Source of the DNA: Actinomyces sp. zg-332
Lineage (GTDB): Bacteria; Actinomycetota; Actinomycetes; Actinomycetales; Actinomycetaceae
Assembly (NCBI RefSeq): GCF_011751945.2
Contig: NZ_CP064951.1
Location: 620,001 to 684,000 of the forward strand
Direction: 5' to 3'
DNA length: 64,000 bases
The notes under the pieces are model-generated. The model was not told the DNA's origin, did not search any database, and saw only the letters and a program-made list of their open reading frames with translations. The translations under genes were made by a program, and so were the position numbers. Position 1 is the stretch's first letter, and each line of letters begins with the position of its first letter. Below are positions 1-9,654 of this stretch, piece after piece.

Positions 1-1
1 A

Positions 2-1171
2 ATCAAGTACTACGTTCGTCCAACAGATCGTCAAGTACAATCTTGGGAAGATTTGCCTGAAGAAATAAAGAGAACTTATGACAGACTAGGTATTCCTGAG
101 GCAGAAAAACAGCGTTTAGTTGCTGGTGTTGCTGCACAATACGAATCAGAAGTTGTTTACCATAAGATTCGTGAAGATTTGGAAAAACAGGGAGTGATTT
201 TCTTAGATACTGATACAGCTCTCAAAGAATGCCCAGAGCTGTTCAAAGAATACTTTGGAAAAATTGTCCCAGCAGGTGACAACAAATTTGCTGCTTTGAA
301 TACAGCTGTTTGGTCTGGTGGCTCATTCATTTACATTCCAAAAGGTGTCCACGTTGATATCCCACTACAAGCATACTTTAGAATCAATACTGAAAATATG
401 GGGCAGTTTGAACGCACACTGATTATTGCTGATGAAGGTTCCTATGTTCACTACATTGAAGGATGTACAGCCCCGATTTACTCATCAGACTCTTTGCACT
501 GTGCAGTTGTTGAAATCGTTGTAAAGAAAAATGCTCGTGTTCGATACTCCACAGTCCAAAACTGGTCTAATAACGTTTATAACCTAGTTACTAAGCGTGC
601 CGTTGTTGAAGAGGGCGGAACAATGGAATGGATTGATGGAAACATCGGCTCTAAAGTTTCTATGAAATATCCGGCAGTATATCTAATGGGTGAACATGCT
701 CGTGGTGAGACACTATCCATAGCTTTTGCTGGAGAAGGACAACACCAAGACACTGGTTCAAAAATGGTGCATATGGCTCCAAATACTTCTTCATCAATTG
801 TATCTAAGTCTGTTGCTAGAAATGGTGGACGCTCTTCCTACCGTGGTCTAGTACAAGTTATGGATAATGCTAAGCAATCAAAATCTAACGTTTTGTGTGA
901 TGCTTTGCTGGTGGATCAGATTTCTCGCACAGATACATATCCATACGTTGATATTCGTACAGACGACGTACAAATGGGGCATGAAGCTACAGTTACAAAG
1001 GTTTCTGAAGAACAGCTGTTCTACTTGATGTCTAGAGGACTGGAAGAAACTGAAGCGATGGCAATGATTGTTCGTGGATTTATTGAGCCTATTGCACGCG
1101 AACTACCAATGGAATACGCTTTGGAGCTAAATAAACTTATCGAATTGCAGATGGAAGGATCGGTTGGATAA
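2..1171 (+). CDS. sufB: SufB, Fe-S cluster assembly scaffold subunit (5' end cut off by window)
   Basis: SufB is the scaffold subunit of the SufBCD complex, on which Fe-S clusters are built from SufS/SufU sulfur. The reading frame is open from base 2, so the first in-window start-like codon (TTG at 53) is internal; the visible part is 389 residues of a protein usually near 470-480, so roughly 80-90 N-terminal residues are missing. Visible family signatures include the stretch [18 protein letters not shown] and the C-terminal [10 protein letters not shown], whose Cys matches the conserved SufB cysteine used in cluster assembly. The TAA stop shares its last A with the sufD ATG (TAATG), indicating translational coupling. 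Assignment is very secure from family sequence and operon context. Confidence 0.97.
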   Translation: MKYYVRPTDRQVQSWEDLPEEIKRTYDRLGIPEAEKQRLVAGVAAQYESEVVYHKIREDLEKQGVIFLDTDTALKECPELFKEYFGKIVPAGDNKFAALNTAVWSGGSFIYIPKGVHVDIPLQAYFRINTENMGQFERTLIIADEGSYVHYIEGCTAPIYSSDSLHCAVVEIVVKKNARVRYSTVQNWSNNVYNLVTKRAVVEEGGTMEWIDGNIGSKVSMKYPAVYLMGEHARGETLSIAFAGEGQHQDTGSKMVHMAPNTSSSIVSKSVARNGGRSSYRGLVQVMDNAKQSKSNVLCDALLVDQISRTDTYPYVDIRTDDVQMGHEATVTKVSEEQLFYLMSRGLEETEAMAMIVRGFIEPIARELPMEYALELNKLIELQMEGSVG

Positions 1172-2352
1172 TGACCTACAAGACAGATCATTCAAAAGCT
1201 AAGCTAGATGGAGAACACTCCCACGGCGTAGTTAAACCGCAATCTTCACGTGCCGATAGGTTAACTTCCTTTGATTTAGCTGAAATTCCTATTCCAACTG
1301 GTAGAGAAGAAAACTGGCGTTTTACACCTACAAGAAAAATAAAAGATTTTTTTGAGGCAGATTTAGCGGATTCAAACATAGAACTAAAACTTGCTTCAGA
1401 TAATGAATTAGTTACTTTTGAAACAGTTGGTCGTGATGATAAGCGTTTAGGAACTGCAAAAGCACCTAGTGAGCGTTCTTCAGTTGTTCAGTGGAATAGT
1501 TTTTCCAAAGCACACGTTATTACTGTTGAAGAAAATGCTGATATTGAATTGCCTATTATCGTAGATTTAAAAGGTGAGGATTTAACACTTGGTGTACAGC
1601 ACTTGCACGTGCATTGCAAAAAGAACTCTAAGGCAACTTTGATTCTAGAACATACAGGTAAAGCAAAGCTATCTCAAGGAATAGAGATTATTCTAGAAGA
1701 TGATGCTGAATTGACATTTGTATCCACCCAAGAATGGGAAGAAGAATCAATTCACCTATCAGATCACCGTTGCAAACTAGGTAAAGATTCCAAGCTAAAA
1801 CATATAGTAATCACTTTGGGTGGCGATTTAGTACGCATAACTCCAGAAGCAAGCTTTAGTGCTGAAGGTGGAGAAGTTGAAATGCTAGGCGTGTACTTCA
1901 CAGATGCTGACCAGCATCAAGAACACCGCTTATTCATTGATCACAGCGTACCAAAATGCTATTCACGTGTTACATACAAAGGTGCTTTACAAGGTAAAGA
2001 CGCACATAGTGTATGGATTGGCGATGTGCTAATCGGGGCAAATGCCAACGGTACTGACACCTACGAGCTCAACCGTAACCTTGTTCTATCTAAAGGTGCT
2101 AAAGCTGATTCAGTTCCTAACCTAGAAATTGAAACAGGAGAAATTGAAGGTGCTGGACACGCTTCTGCAACCGGTCGTTTTGATGATGAACAGCTTTTCT
2201 ATCTATGCTCTAGAGGTATAGATGAACAGACAGCTCGCCGTCTAGTTGTACGTGGTTTCTTCGCTGAACTAATCAACCAGATTAATGTTGAACACGTTTG
2301 TGAACGTTTGAATACAGCTATTGAAAAAGAGCTAGAAAGAAGCGGGGCATAA
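1171..2352 (+). CDS. sufD: SufD, Fe-S cluster assembly protein
   Basis: SufD (393 aa) is the SufB paralogue that completes the SufBC2D complex in the cytoplasm and is needed for iron entry. The C-terminal signature GHASATGRFDDEQLFYL followed by SRGI is the characteristic SufD/SufB core end, with the conserved His (GH) in place; the N-terminal half is divergent as usual for SufD. Start and stop overlap their neighbours by one base (TAATG at 1169-1173 and again at 2350-2354), so sufB, sufD and the Rieske gene are probably translated in series from one mRNA. Length is normal for actinobacterial SufD. Confidence 0.95.
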   Translation: MTYKTDHSKAKLDGEHSHGVVKPQSSRADRLTSFDLAEIPIPTGREENWRFTPTRKIKDFFEADLADSNIELKLASDNELVTFETVGRDDKRLGTAKAPSERSSVVQWNSFSKAHVITVEENADIELPIIVDLKGEDLTLGVQHLHVHCKKNSKATLILEHTGKAKLSQGIEIILEDDAELTFVSTQEWEEESIHLSDHRCKLGKDSKLKHIVITLGGDLVRITPEASFSAEGGEVEMLGVYFTDADQHQEHRLFIDHSVPKCYSRVTYKGALQGKDAHSVWIGDVLIGANANGTDTYELNRNLVLSKGAKADSVPNLEIETGEIEGAGHASATGRFDDEQLFYLCSRGIDEQTARRLVVRGFFAELINQINVEHVCERLNTAIEKELERSGA

Positions 2353-2690
2353 TGGCTTTTATAAAAGTCGCTGAAACTGTTGATTTTGCTCCAGAAGAAG
2401 CAATATGTGTTGAGGTTCAAAACAGTCTAGGACAAGAGTTAAAAATAGCAGTTATCTGTGATAGCGAGGGCGATTTTTATGCCATAGACGACACTTGCAC
2501 TCACGGGCAAGTATCTTTATCAGAGGGTGAAATCTCAAGTAAATGTGTACAGTGTTGGGCTCATGGAGCTGAATTTGATTTATGTACTGGTGAGGCAACT
2601 TTGCCAGCTACTGAAGCAGTAAAAGTTTATAATATACGACTAGAAGGAACTGATATTCTAGTTGATGTTGATAAAAGTGAGGAAAAGTAA
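2352..2690 (+). CDS. Rieske [2Fe-2S] ferredoxin of the suf operon
   Basis: A 112-residue single-domain Rieske ferredoxin of the small non-haem dioxygenase/NirD type. The cluster ligands are visible as C-T-H (in DTCTHGQVSLSEG) and C-W-A-H (in CVQCWAHGAEFDLCTG), the CxH...CxxH pattern. Such a gene between sufD and sufC is a standard feature of actinobacterial suf operons; its role is inferred to be electron supply during cluster assembly or being a co-regulated client, and is not shown by the sequence. Both ends overlap the neighbours by one base (TAATG). An additional cysteine three residues before the second ligand pair is of unknown significance. Confidence 0.9.
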   Translation: MAFIKVAETVDFAPEEAICVEVQNSLGQELKIAVICDSEGDFYAIDDTCTHGQVSLSEGEISSKCVQCWAHGAEFDLCTGEATLPATEAVKVYNIRLEGTDILVDVDKSEEK

Positions 2691-3439
2691 TGTCAACATT
2701 GGAAATTAAAGATTTAGAAGTTGGTGTGCAGACTTCTGAAGGCTTGAAGCAAATTTTGTTTGGTGTGAATCTAACCATCAAATCTGGTGAAATTCACGCG
2801 ATTATGGGGCCAAACGGTTCAGGTAAATCAACTTTAGCTTACTCTATTGCTGGACACCCTAACTACGAAATTTTGGGTGGACAAGTTTTGCTTGACGGTG
2901 AAGATTTGTTGGAAATGAGTGTTGATGAAAGAGCTAAGGCTGGTTTATTCCTCGCTATGCAATATCCAGTTGAAGTTCCAGGTGTTACTGTTTCTAATTT
3001 CTTGCGTACAGCTAAAACAGCAGTAGATGGTCAAGCTCCTCCAGTACGTCAGTGGGTTTCAGATATGCGTGATGCGATGAAACGTTTACGTATGGATGAC
3101 ACTTTTGCTCAGCGTGACGTAAATGCTGGTTTCTCAGGTGGTGAAAAGAAACGTCACGAAATTTTGCAAATGGAACTATTGCAGCCAAAATTTGCTGTTT
3201 TGGACGAAACTGACTCAGGTCTAGACGTTGATGCATTACGTGTAGTATCAGAAGGTGTTAACCGTGTTCATGACTCAATCAACTCAGGTGTAATGCTTAT
3301 CACACACTACACTCGTATTTTGCGTTATATTAAACCTGACTACGTACACGTTTTTGTTGCTGGTAAGGTAGCTGAAGAGGGCGGACCAGAACTTGCTGAT
3401 TTGCTAGAAGAAGAAGGATACGACCGCTACTTGGCTTAG
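2690..3439 (+). CDS. sufC: SufC, ABC-type ATPase of the SufBCD complex
   Basis: SufC (249 aa) is the cytoplasmic ABC ATPase that drives conformational change of the SufBC2D scaffold. Walker A GPNGSGKST lies at residues 40-48; the ABC signature is the SufC-specific FSGGEKKRHE near residue 148, followed by Walker B and the typical LDETDSGLD. There is no membrane component, as expected for SufC. The ATG overlaps the Rieske stop by one base. About 150 bases separate its stop from sufS, with a hairpin and a possible promoter between, so sufS-sufU may also be transcribed separately. Confidence 0.96.
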   Translation: MSTLEIKDLEVGVQTSEGLKQILFGVNLTIKSGEIHAIMGPNGSGKSTLAYSIAGHPNYEILGGQVLLDGEDLLEMSVDERAKAGLFLAMQYPVEVPGVTVSNFLRTAKTAVDGQAPPVRQWVSDMRDAMKRLRMDDTFAQRDVNAGFSGGEKKRHEILQMELLQPKFAVLDETDSGLDVDALRVVSEGVNRVHDSINSGVMLITHYTRILRYIKPDYVHVFVAGKVAEEGGPELADLLEEEGYDRYLA

Positions 3440-3450
3440 TAGACCTTGTT

Positions 3451-3476
3451 GGTGTGTGGCTTTATAGCTACACACC
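3451..3476 (+). terminator. Hairpin after sufC (possible weak terminator)
   Basis: Inverted repeat GGTGTGT (3451-3457) and ACACACC (3470-3476) with a short inner GC/GC pairing, 11 bases after the sufC stop. It is not followed by a clean T-run (ACTTTACAAG), so it may attenuate rather than end sufBDC transcription before sufS. Confidence 0.35.
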
Positions 3477-3538
3477 ACTTTACAAGTTACCCTCAGCTTT
3501 AATCGTTGGTAACTGTGAAATATCGGTAACAAAAAAGG

Positions 3539-3544
3539 TATAAT
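3539..3544 (+). promoter_or_regulatory. Probable -10 box for sufS-sufU
   Basis: A perfect TATAAT 44 bases before the sufS ATG. No good -35 hexamer is found 16-18 bases upstream, so this rests on the -10 alone and on its position between the sufC hairpin and sufS. Confidence 0.4.
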
Positions 3545-3587
3545 CTACCTCTAATAAATAATACGTGTTATATAGGTTTGGTACATT

Positions 3588-4868
3588 ATGAATAAGAGTT
3601 TTGGTGAAGAACTTTCAGAACAAGACATAGCTGATTTGAGAAAAGATTTTCCAGCCTTAAATATGAAAATACGTGATAATCAGAACTTAATATATATGGA
3701 CTGGGCAGCTACGAGTCAAAAACCCTTATGTGTAATTGATACTGAACAAGACTATTATTCTTCTAAAAACGGTGCTATAAATCGTGGTACACACTACCTA
3801 GCTGATGAAGCAACTGTTGTATATGAAAAAGGCCGTGAAACAGTGGCTAGTTTTTTCAACGCTGATGTACAAGAAATTGTTTTCACTTTGAATGCTACAG
3901 ACGCTTTGAATATGGTTGCTAATGCTTTTATTTTGGGTACTTTAAAGAAAAATGCTCCTTTTTACCTTAGTGAAAATGACGAAATTGTAGTTACGAAACT
4001 TGACCATCACGCTAATGTTGTTCCTTGGCAACGTGTAGCTGAACTAACTGGGGCAAAACTAAAATGGATTAATGTTACCGAAGATGGTGCTTTGAACTAC
4101 GATGACTTATTGCTTATAAATTCTAAAACGAAACTTGTAGCTTTTACTCATGCTTCTAATGTTACTGGTGTAGTTAGTAAAGTTTCACAAATTGTTTCAC
4201 GGGCTAAGAAATATGACGCTTTTACTGTTTTAGACACTTGCCAGTCAGCTCCTCATATTCGAGTTGATGTGAAAGAGCTGGACATTGATTTTGCTTGTTT
4301 TTCTGCTCATAAAATGCTTGGACCAACAGGTATTGGTGCTTTATACGCTAAAGGTGATTTACTGGATAAAATGGAGCCTTTACGTGTGGGCGGGTCGATG
4401 GTAGACACTGTTACTACTGAAAATACTTCTTTCAAGAGTAGTTTTTACCGTCATGAAGCTGGAACTTTGATGAATGCTCAAATATCATCGTGGACTACAG
4501 CTATTGAATATTTGTCCAATATAGGTATGGATAGGATTGCTAGACGTGAAAGTCAGCTACTTGAGTACTTATACGAGAAGTTTTCATCTATCGAAGGAAT
4601 TAGAATAATAGGGCAGATGAAGAATTTTGATGATAGATTGCCTGTCATTTCCTTTGTAGTTGATGGTGTACATCCGCATGATGTTGCACAATTTGCCGAT
4701 AATTATGGTATCGCTATGCGCAGCGGCCATCACTGTGCTCAGATTGTACATTCTTGTTTTAATACATACAATTCTTCACGTATTTCCCTTTCTTTCTTGA
4801 ATACTTATGAAGAAATAGATAAATTGATTGATGTACTTTCTAAGGTCCGTGAGTATTTTCATGTATAG
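3588..4868 (+). CDS. sufS: SufS, group II cysteine desulfurase
   Basis: SufS (426 aa) is the PLP enzyme that takes sulfur from cysteine and passes it as persulfide to SufU and the scaffold. The PLP lysine is in SAHKMLGPTG (near residue 243) and the persulfide-forming cysteine is in RSGHHCAQ (near residue 382). Fold-type I landmarks such as LDHHANVVPW and DTCQSAPH are present. The ATG at 3588 follows a weak purine-rich stretch. sufU follows after 51 bases, the usual pairing for SufS enzymes that use SufU as partner. Confidence 0.96.
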   Translation: MNKSFGEELSEQDIADLRKDFPALNMKIRDNQNLIYMDWAATSQKPLCVIDTEQDYYSSKNGAINRGTHYLADEATVVYEKGRETVASFFNADVQEIVFTLNATDALNMVANAFILGTLKKNAPFYLSENDEIVVTKLDHHANVVPWQRVAELTGAKLKWINVTEDGALNYDDLLLINSKTKLVAFTHASNVTGVVSKVSQIVSRAKKYDAFTVLDTCQSAPHIRVDVKELDIDFACFSAHKMLGPTGIGALYAKGDLLDKMEPLRVGGSMVDTVTTENTSFKSSFYRHEAGTLMNAQISSWTTAIEYLSNIGMDRIARRESQLLEYLYEKFSSIEGIRIIGQMKNFDDRLPVISFVVDGVHPHDVAQFADNYGIAMRSGHHCAQIVHSCFNTYNSSRISLSFLNTYEEIDKLIDVLSKVREYFHV

Positions 4869-4919
4869 AATGTACAGTGTGCTTATATATCAGCTTTAAA
4901 AATTTCAGGAGAGAAAAAG

Positions 4920-5360
4920 ATGAGTGAGTTGGATCAACTATATCAACAGCTAATTATTGATCACTCTAAGGAACGTCACGGTTGTAAAGAAATTTCAGCT
5001 GAGCATGTAGTTTCTCATCAGGTAAATCCCTCTTGTGGTGATGAAGTAGAATTTGGTTTGGTTGTCAAAGATGGTCTTATTAGCGATATATCTTGGCAAG
5101 GGCAGGGGTGTTCTATTTCTCAAGCTTCTATTTCTATAATGAATGATTTAATTTTGGGTAAGAGTTTAGAAGAAGTTGATAAATTATATGAGAGTTTTTT
5201 GACTCTTATGCATTCAAAAGGCAAGGAAGTTGATGAAGAAGTATTGGATCATCTTCAGGATGCTTCAGCTTTTCAAGGGGTTTCTAAATATCCAGCAAGG
5301 ATAAAGTGTGCGTTGCTAGGGTGGATGGCTTTGCGTGATAGTGTTGCAAAAACACATTAA
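4920..5360 (+). CDS. sufU: SufU, zinc-dependent sulfurtransferase partner of SufS
   Basis: SufU (146 aa) accepts persulfide sulfur from SufS. The zinc-site residues are visible: C39 and D41 in NPSCGDEVEF, C64 in GQGCSISQAS and a C-terminal Cys near residue 130 in ARIKCALLGW. The insertion that separates SufU from IscU scaffold proteins is present. An excellent ribosome binding site (CAGGAGAG) lies 6-12 bases before the ATG. It is the last gene of the suf operon; a 733-base non-coding stretch follows. Confidence 0.95.
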   Translation: MSELDQLYQQLIIDHSKERHGCKEISAEHVVSHQVNPSCGDEVEFGLVVKDGLISDISWQGQGCSISQASISIMNDLILGKSLEEVDKLYESFLTLMHSKGKEVDEEVLDHLQDASAFQGVSKYPARIKCALLGWMALRDSVAKTH

Positions 5361-6093
5361 TTATAGTCAATTATAAAAGTATTACTTAGATTCTTTGTAA
5401 GAGCCTTCTTTTGTTTTATTAAAGTATTTGTAAGAAAACGTATTTGACTATATGTAATTCAAAGGGAATGTAGTTACTGTATATTTTCTTTTGATTTTGC
5501 CTTAGTTACTGTATTTGGTTACTTGGTTACTCACTGATGTATTTGTTCGTCTGCTAACCCATTTATTTAATTTAACTTTTAGGGCGTTTGTTACGGAAAT
5601 AAAGTAAGTACTTCAAAATAATTTATTTTATATAAAGTATGTGTAATCTATGTATTTGAAATGGTAAATAAATTAAGAATGGTAGTTGTATGTTATGAAT
5701 TTTTAATAAGTATTTTTAGTGTTTTTGGTAGTTCTTAAGTGTATATTTTGTTGATATTGTAACGTTTAACGATGATTCAGCCTTATAACGGTACATATGT
5801 GGATACTGTTACTTTATTAGATACAAAAACTACTTTTATAATGCTTGTCTCAATACTTTATAAAGTACATTTACTAAAATGTTATTTTGTATTTTGAAAA
5901 CGTTATAGTTTAGGTATAAAAACTTAAATATTTATATACTTTATTCATATAGATACTGTTATTATTTCTTTATATTTTCTCGCGTATGTCTAGAGTTTAT
6001 AAAGAGATTTTTATATTTTAAATACGCAAATATAGTTCTTAAAAGAAGATATCTTATTTATACTTTAATGAGTAAAATCTTTAGGAGTAAAAT
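5361..6093. other. 733-base AT-rich intergenic region between sufU and glnA
   Basis: No supported gene in either strand; stops are frequent in all frames. It contains a 12-base direct repeat TAGTTACTGTAT at 5471-5482 and 5503-5514, further GTTACT words at about 5520-5535, and two GATACTGTTA words (about 5804 and 5952). The end holds the glnA ribosome binding site (TAGGAGTAAAAT). I saw no structured RNA I could name and no convincing terminator. Confidence 0.5.
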
Positions 6094-7434
6094 ATGAATA
6101 GTCAACAAGAATATGTTTTAAGATTAGTTTCTGAACGTGGAGTTGAAGCTATTCGTCTATGGTTTACTGATGTTTTAGGTGTTTTGAAATCTGTAACTAT
6201 CAATACTGAAGAACTTGAACTTGCGTTTGAAGAGGGAATTGGTTTTGATGGTTCAGCCATTGAAGGTCTTACTCGTGAATTTGAAGCTGACATGGTTTTG
6301 TTCCCTGACGCCTCTACTTTCCAGATTATGCCAGCTATTTTAGAGGGGGATAATAGCTGTGTAGGACGTATGTTCTGTGATATTTATACTCCAGAAGGTG
6401 TTATTGCTCGCAGTGACCCTAGGGCTGTTTTAGAACGTATTCTAGATAAAGCTAAAGAGTTGGGTTTTGATTTTTACTTACATCCAGAAATCGAGTTCTA
6501 TTTATTCTTCAAACCTAATTCTACTGATGATACTTTACGTCCTGTTGATAATTTAGGATACTTCGATAACACTATCAGGGGAATTGGGCAAGATTTTCGT
6601 TTATTGGCAACTAGAGCATTGGAAGAGATGGGTATTTCTGTAGAATTTTCTCATCATGAAGCTGGTCCGGGACAATTTGAAATTGATTTACGTGTTGCTG
6701 ATGCTTTAACTACTGCTGATAACATTATGACTTTCAAACAAGTTGTTGAGCAAATAGCTTCTTCTCAAGGCATGGTTGCTACTTTTATGCCTAAGCCTAT
6801 ATGTGATATCCCAGGTTCTGGTATGCATACACATATGTCTTTATTCGAAGGAGATAAAAACGCTTTTCACGATTCGTCAAGTCAGTATGGTTTATCTAAA
6901 ATAGCTCGTCATTTTATTGCTGGAATTTTACACTATACCTCAGAGTTTACTGCTGTAACTAACCAGAACGTTAACTCTTATAAGCGTCTTTGGGGCGGAG
7001 GAGAAGCTCCTTCATATATTTGTTGGGCCCACAATAATCCATCGGCACTTGTACGTGTTCCTGTGCATAAACCTAAAAAAGCTAATTCTACGCGTATAGA
7101 GTATAGGGCTTTGGATCCGTCAGTTAATCCATATTTGGCTTATGCTGTTATTTTAGCGGCAGGTATTGCTGGTATAGAGGAAAAATTAGAGCTACCTCCT
7201 GAAATGTTAGAAGATGTATCATTAATGTCTGATGACGAACGCAAAGCCTTGGGAATAGAGTCTTTGCCACAATCACTACACTCAGCTATTAGGAATATGT
7301 ACTCTTCTGTTTTAGTTGCTCAGACTCTAGGTGAGGAAGTGTTTGACTTCTTTATGCGCAATAAGCAAGCTGAGTGGAAAGAGTATCGTAATCAAATTAC
7401 TCGTTGGGAATTGGAAAGGTTTATTTCTTTTTAG
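6094..7434 (+). CDS. glnA: Glutamine synthetase type I, GlnA2-like
   Basis: Cytoplasmic glutamine synthetase (glutamate + ammonia + ATP to glutamine), 446 aa. The N-terminus (RLWFTDVLGVLKSVTI), the EGIGFDGSAIEG segment and the total length match the actinobacterial GlnA2 group rather than the ~478-residue adenylylated GlnA1. Active-site segments HEAGPGQFEIDL, PGSGMHTHMSLF and NSYKRLWGGGEAPSY with downstream RIEYRALDP are intact. A strong ribosome binding site precedes the ATG. It is flanked by long non-coding DNA, so it is probably monocistronic. Whether a GlnA1 exists elsewhere cannot be seen; I use the general symbol. Confidence 0.93.
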   Translation: MNSQQEYVLRLVSERGVEAIRLWFTDVLGVLKSVTINTEELELAFEEGIGFDGSAIEGLTREFEADMVLFPDASTFQIMPAILEGDNSCVGRMFCDIYTPEGVIARSDPRAVLERILDKAKELGFDFYLHPEIEFYLFFKPNSTDDTLRPVDNLGYFDNTIRGIGQDFRLLATRALEEMGISVEFSHHEAGPGQFEIDLRVADALTTADNIMTFKQVVEQIASSQGMVATFMPKPICDIPGSGMHTHMSLFEGDKNAFHDSSSQYGLSKIARHFIAGILHYTSEFTAVTNQNVNSYKRLWGGGEAPSYICWAHNNPSALVRVPVHKPKKANSTRIEYRALDPSVNPYLAYAVILAAGIAGIEEKLELPPEMLEDVSLMSDDERKALGIESLPQSLHSAIRNMYSSVLVAQTLGEEVFDFFMRNKQAEWKEYRNQITRWELERFISF

Positions 7435-7587
7435 TGTTTATAGAGTAGTTGAGGGAATTTGCTTGTAATATATAAAATTCTAAAGGAAATATAGGCTATT
7501 TTATAAAAATGGTAATTTAGTGAATGAGATATTTAAGCATAAAACACTATTATAAAACACTTTTGAAAAATTTTCTTTTAAAGAGTT

Positions 7588-7616
7588 TTGCTTTTCTGAA
7601 AAAACTATAGTATACT
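7588..7616 (+). promoter_or_regulatory. Promoter of the initiator tRNA gene
   Basis: TTGCTT (7588-7593), 17-base spacer, TATACT (7611-7616). The predicted start site, about 7 bases on, lies a few bases before the mature tRNA 5' end at 7629. It is one of the best -35/-10 pairs in the window. Confidence 0.65.
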
Positions 7617-7628
7617 CTTATAAGTCGA

Positions 7629-7702
7629 CGCGGGGTGGAGCAGTTCGGTAGCTCGCCGGGCTCATAACCCGGAGGTCGCAGGTTCAAATCCTGTCCCCGC
7701 TA
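7629..7702 (+). tRNA. Initiator tRNA-fMet (CAT)
   Basis: Complete cloverleaf of 74 bases: acceptor arm CGCGGGG paired with CCCCGC, D-arm, anticodon loop CTCATAA with anticodon CAT, variable loop AGGTC and T-arm GCAGG-TTCAAAT-CCTGT. Two initiator hallmarks are visible: an unpaired first position (C1 opposite T72, as in mycobacterial initiator tRNA) and three consecutive G:C pairs (GGG/CCC) closing the anticodon stem. The CCA end is not encoded (CTGA follows the discriminator A). A promoter and a terminator flank it, so it is a single-gene unit. Confidence 0.96.
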
Positions 7703-7712
7703 CTGATTAGAT

Positions 7713-7745
7713 ATGTCCTAAGTATTTCTTAGGACATTTTGTTTT
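7713..7745 (+). terminator. Rho-independent terminator of tRNA-fMet
   Basis: Perfect 10-base stem ATGTCCTAAG (7713-7722) / CTTAGGACAT (7728-7737), 5-base loop, followed by TTTGTTTT. It lies 10 bases past the tRNA. Confidence 0.85.
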
Positions 7746-8043
7746 AATGTGTATACTACTATTTTGTAAATCTGCGCTGAAAACATAATTTTAGCTAAGT
7801 AACGATTCTATGGTAATGAATGGATACGTCTATTCGTGATTAGAAAGAGTATTTTGAAATAGCGTAGTTACTTGCAGACAAAGTAGATAAAAGTAGGTAG
7901 TGGTAATAAAACAAAGAAAAAGTCTTAGTGATGATAAAGTTTTCCACAATTCAAGAAATTTAAAAAATTTATGTAAGTAAAAGGAATAGAATTAATACTG
8001 CTATAATAATAAAATATTTTGAATATTAAAGGGTAACTATAAG
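7746..8043. other. Intergenic region between tRNA-fMet and murI
   Basis: About 300 bases with no gene. A TTTTCCACA word (7940-7948) is one mismatch from a DnaA box. A TATAAT (8002-8007) is a likely -10 element for murI, with AAAGGG as the murI ribosome binding site just before its ATG. Nothing else is recognised. Confidence 0.45.
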
Positions 8044-8868
8044 ATGGAAAAAATAAACAATTTAGCACCAATAGGGATATTTGATTCCGGAGTTGGTGGT
8101 CTTACTGTTGCTCGTGCAATAATAGATCAATTACCAAATGAATCCATAAAGTATATAGGTGACTCTATAAATGCTCCTTATGGTGAGAAAACTATTGAAG
8201 AAGTAAAAGATTTATCTTTAACAGTAATGGATAAGCTAGTTGATGAAGGCGTGAAAATGCTAGTTATTGCTTGTAATTCAGCATCTTCAGCAGTATATGA
8301 TTTAGCTAAAAATAGATACGAAGCAAAATTAGGAATACCTGTTATAGAAGTTATACAACCAGCAACTAGGGCAGCTTTATCAGCAACACGTAACAAAAAA
8401 ATAGGTGTTATAGGTACAAAAGCAACTATCGATTCAAAGTCTTATCTATCAGCATTTTGTGATAACCCAATGTATAGTAAAGACATTGAAATTTATACTA
8501 AAGCTTGTCCGGATTTTGTTAAACACGTTGAAAAAGGTGTAGTTACTGGTAAACCATTAATTGAGATAGCAGAAAAATATTTGAACGAAATAAAAGCTGA
8601 AAACGTTGATACTCTTGTATTAGGTTGTACTCATTACCCATTATTATCAGGAGTTATATCGTATGTGATGGGGAAAAATGTGTGTTTGGTTTCTTCAGCC
8701 GAGGAAACAGCTAAAGACGTATATGCAACTTTGCTAGAAAAAGATATTGCTAACCCTAATTACGAAAACGGTAAGTATGAATTTTATACTACAGGTAATG
8801 AGAAGGAATTTGAAAAATTAGCTAGACGCTTTTTAGGGCCAGAAGTTAGCAAAGTAAAGACAATATAG
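8044..8868 (+). CDS. murI: Glutamate racemase
   Basis: MurI (274 aa) makes D-glutamate for peptidoglycan. All landmarks are present: GIFDSGVGGLTV near the N-terminus, with the catalytic-site Asp/Ser, the first catalytic Cys in IACNSASSA (about residue 77) and the second in LGCTHYPLL (about residue 196). Length is typical. It is the first gene of murI-rph-rdgB, a common actinobacterial cluster; rph starts 36 bases later. Confidence 0.95.
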   Translation: MEKINNLAPIGIFDSGVGGLTVARAIIDQLPNESIKYIGDSINAPYGEKTIEEVKDLSLTVMDKLVDEGVKMLVIACNSASSAVYDLAKNRYEAKLGIPVIEVIQPATRAALSATRNKKIGVIGTKATIDSKSYLSAFCDNPMYSKDIEIYTKACPDFVKHVEKGVVTGKPLIEIAEKYLNEIKAENVDTLVLGCTHYPLLSGVISYVMGKNVCLVSSAEETAKDVYATLLEKDIANPNYENGKYEFYTTGNEKEFEKLARRFLGPEVSKVKTI

Positions 8869-8904
8869 TTAATAATACTTGTAGCTGAATGAAAGTGAGA
8901 AATA

Positions 8905-9654
8905 ATGTCTAATGTAAGTTTTATAAGAGCAGATGGGCGTACGTGTAATCAAATGCGTAACGTTAGCATTGAAACTGGCTGGTCCATAAATCCTGAAGGT
9001 AGTGTATTAATTTCAGTTGGCGATACTAAAGTATTATGTAATGCCTCTTTTACTCAAGGTGTGCCTAACTGGTTAAAAGGTAGTGGAAAAGGCTGGGTTA
9101 CTGCAGAATATGCAATGCTACCACGAGCTACATCTACTAGAAATAACCGAGAATCCGTAAAAGGTAAGCTTTCAGGACGAACTCAAGAAATATCAAGACT
9201 TATAGGACGAAGCTTACGCTCAATTGTTGATATGAGCAAACTTGGCGAAAACACAATAATTATAGACTGTGATGTTTTACAAGCTGATGGTGGAACACGT
9301 ACAGCTTCCATAACTGGGGCATATGTTGCTTTAGAAATAGCAGTTAGATATGGAATAAAAAATGGTTTTATAAATGCTAACTCAGTTAAAGAAGTTTTGA
9401 AAGATACAGTTTCAGCAGTATCAGTTGGAATATATAACGAACTACCATGTATAGATTTATGCTATATCGAAGATAGCCAAGCACAAACAGATATGAATGT
9501 TGTTTTAAGCGGTAATGGTGACATAATTGAAGTTCAGGCAACAGCTGAAAAAGAGCCTTTATCTAGGAAAGAACTAAATGACTTGCTAGATTTGGCTGAA
9601 AATGGAGCTAAAGAATTACAAGAACTACAAGTTGAAAGTTTAAATTATGAGTAA
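8905..9654 (+). CDS. rph: Ribonuclease PH
   Basis: RNase PH (249 aa) is the phosphorolytic 3'-5' exoribonuclease that trims tRNA 3' ends and forms a hexameric ring. Family segments seen are [26 protein letters not shown], the [16 protein letters not shown] helix and the phosphate/substrate region [16 protein letters not shown]. As the only tRNA in the window lacks an encoded CCA, 3' maturation by this enzyme before CCA addition is expected. It overlaps rdgB by 8 bases, indicating coupling. Confidence 0.95.
   Translation: MSNVSFIRADGRTCNQMRNVSIETGWSINPEGSVLISVGDTKVLCNASFTQGVPNWLKGSGKGWVTAEYAMLPRATSTRNNRESVKGKLSGRTQEISRLIGRSLRSIVDMSKLGENTIIIDCDVLQADGGTRTASITGAYVALEIAVRYGIKNGFINANSVKEVLKDTVSAVSVGIYNELPCIDLCYIEDSQAQTDMNVVLSGNGDIIEVQATAEKEPLSRKELNDLLDLAENGAKELQELQVESLNYE

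Noticed and set aside
53-1171. Taking TTG 53 as the sufB start
   Set aside because: The frame is open upstream to base 2 and the residues there match SufB; the true start lies outside the window.
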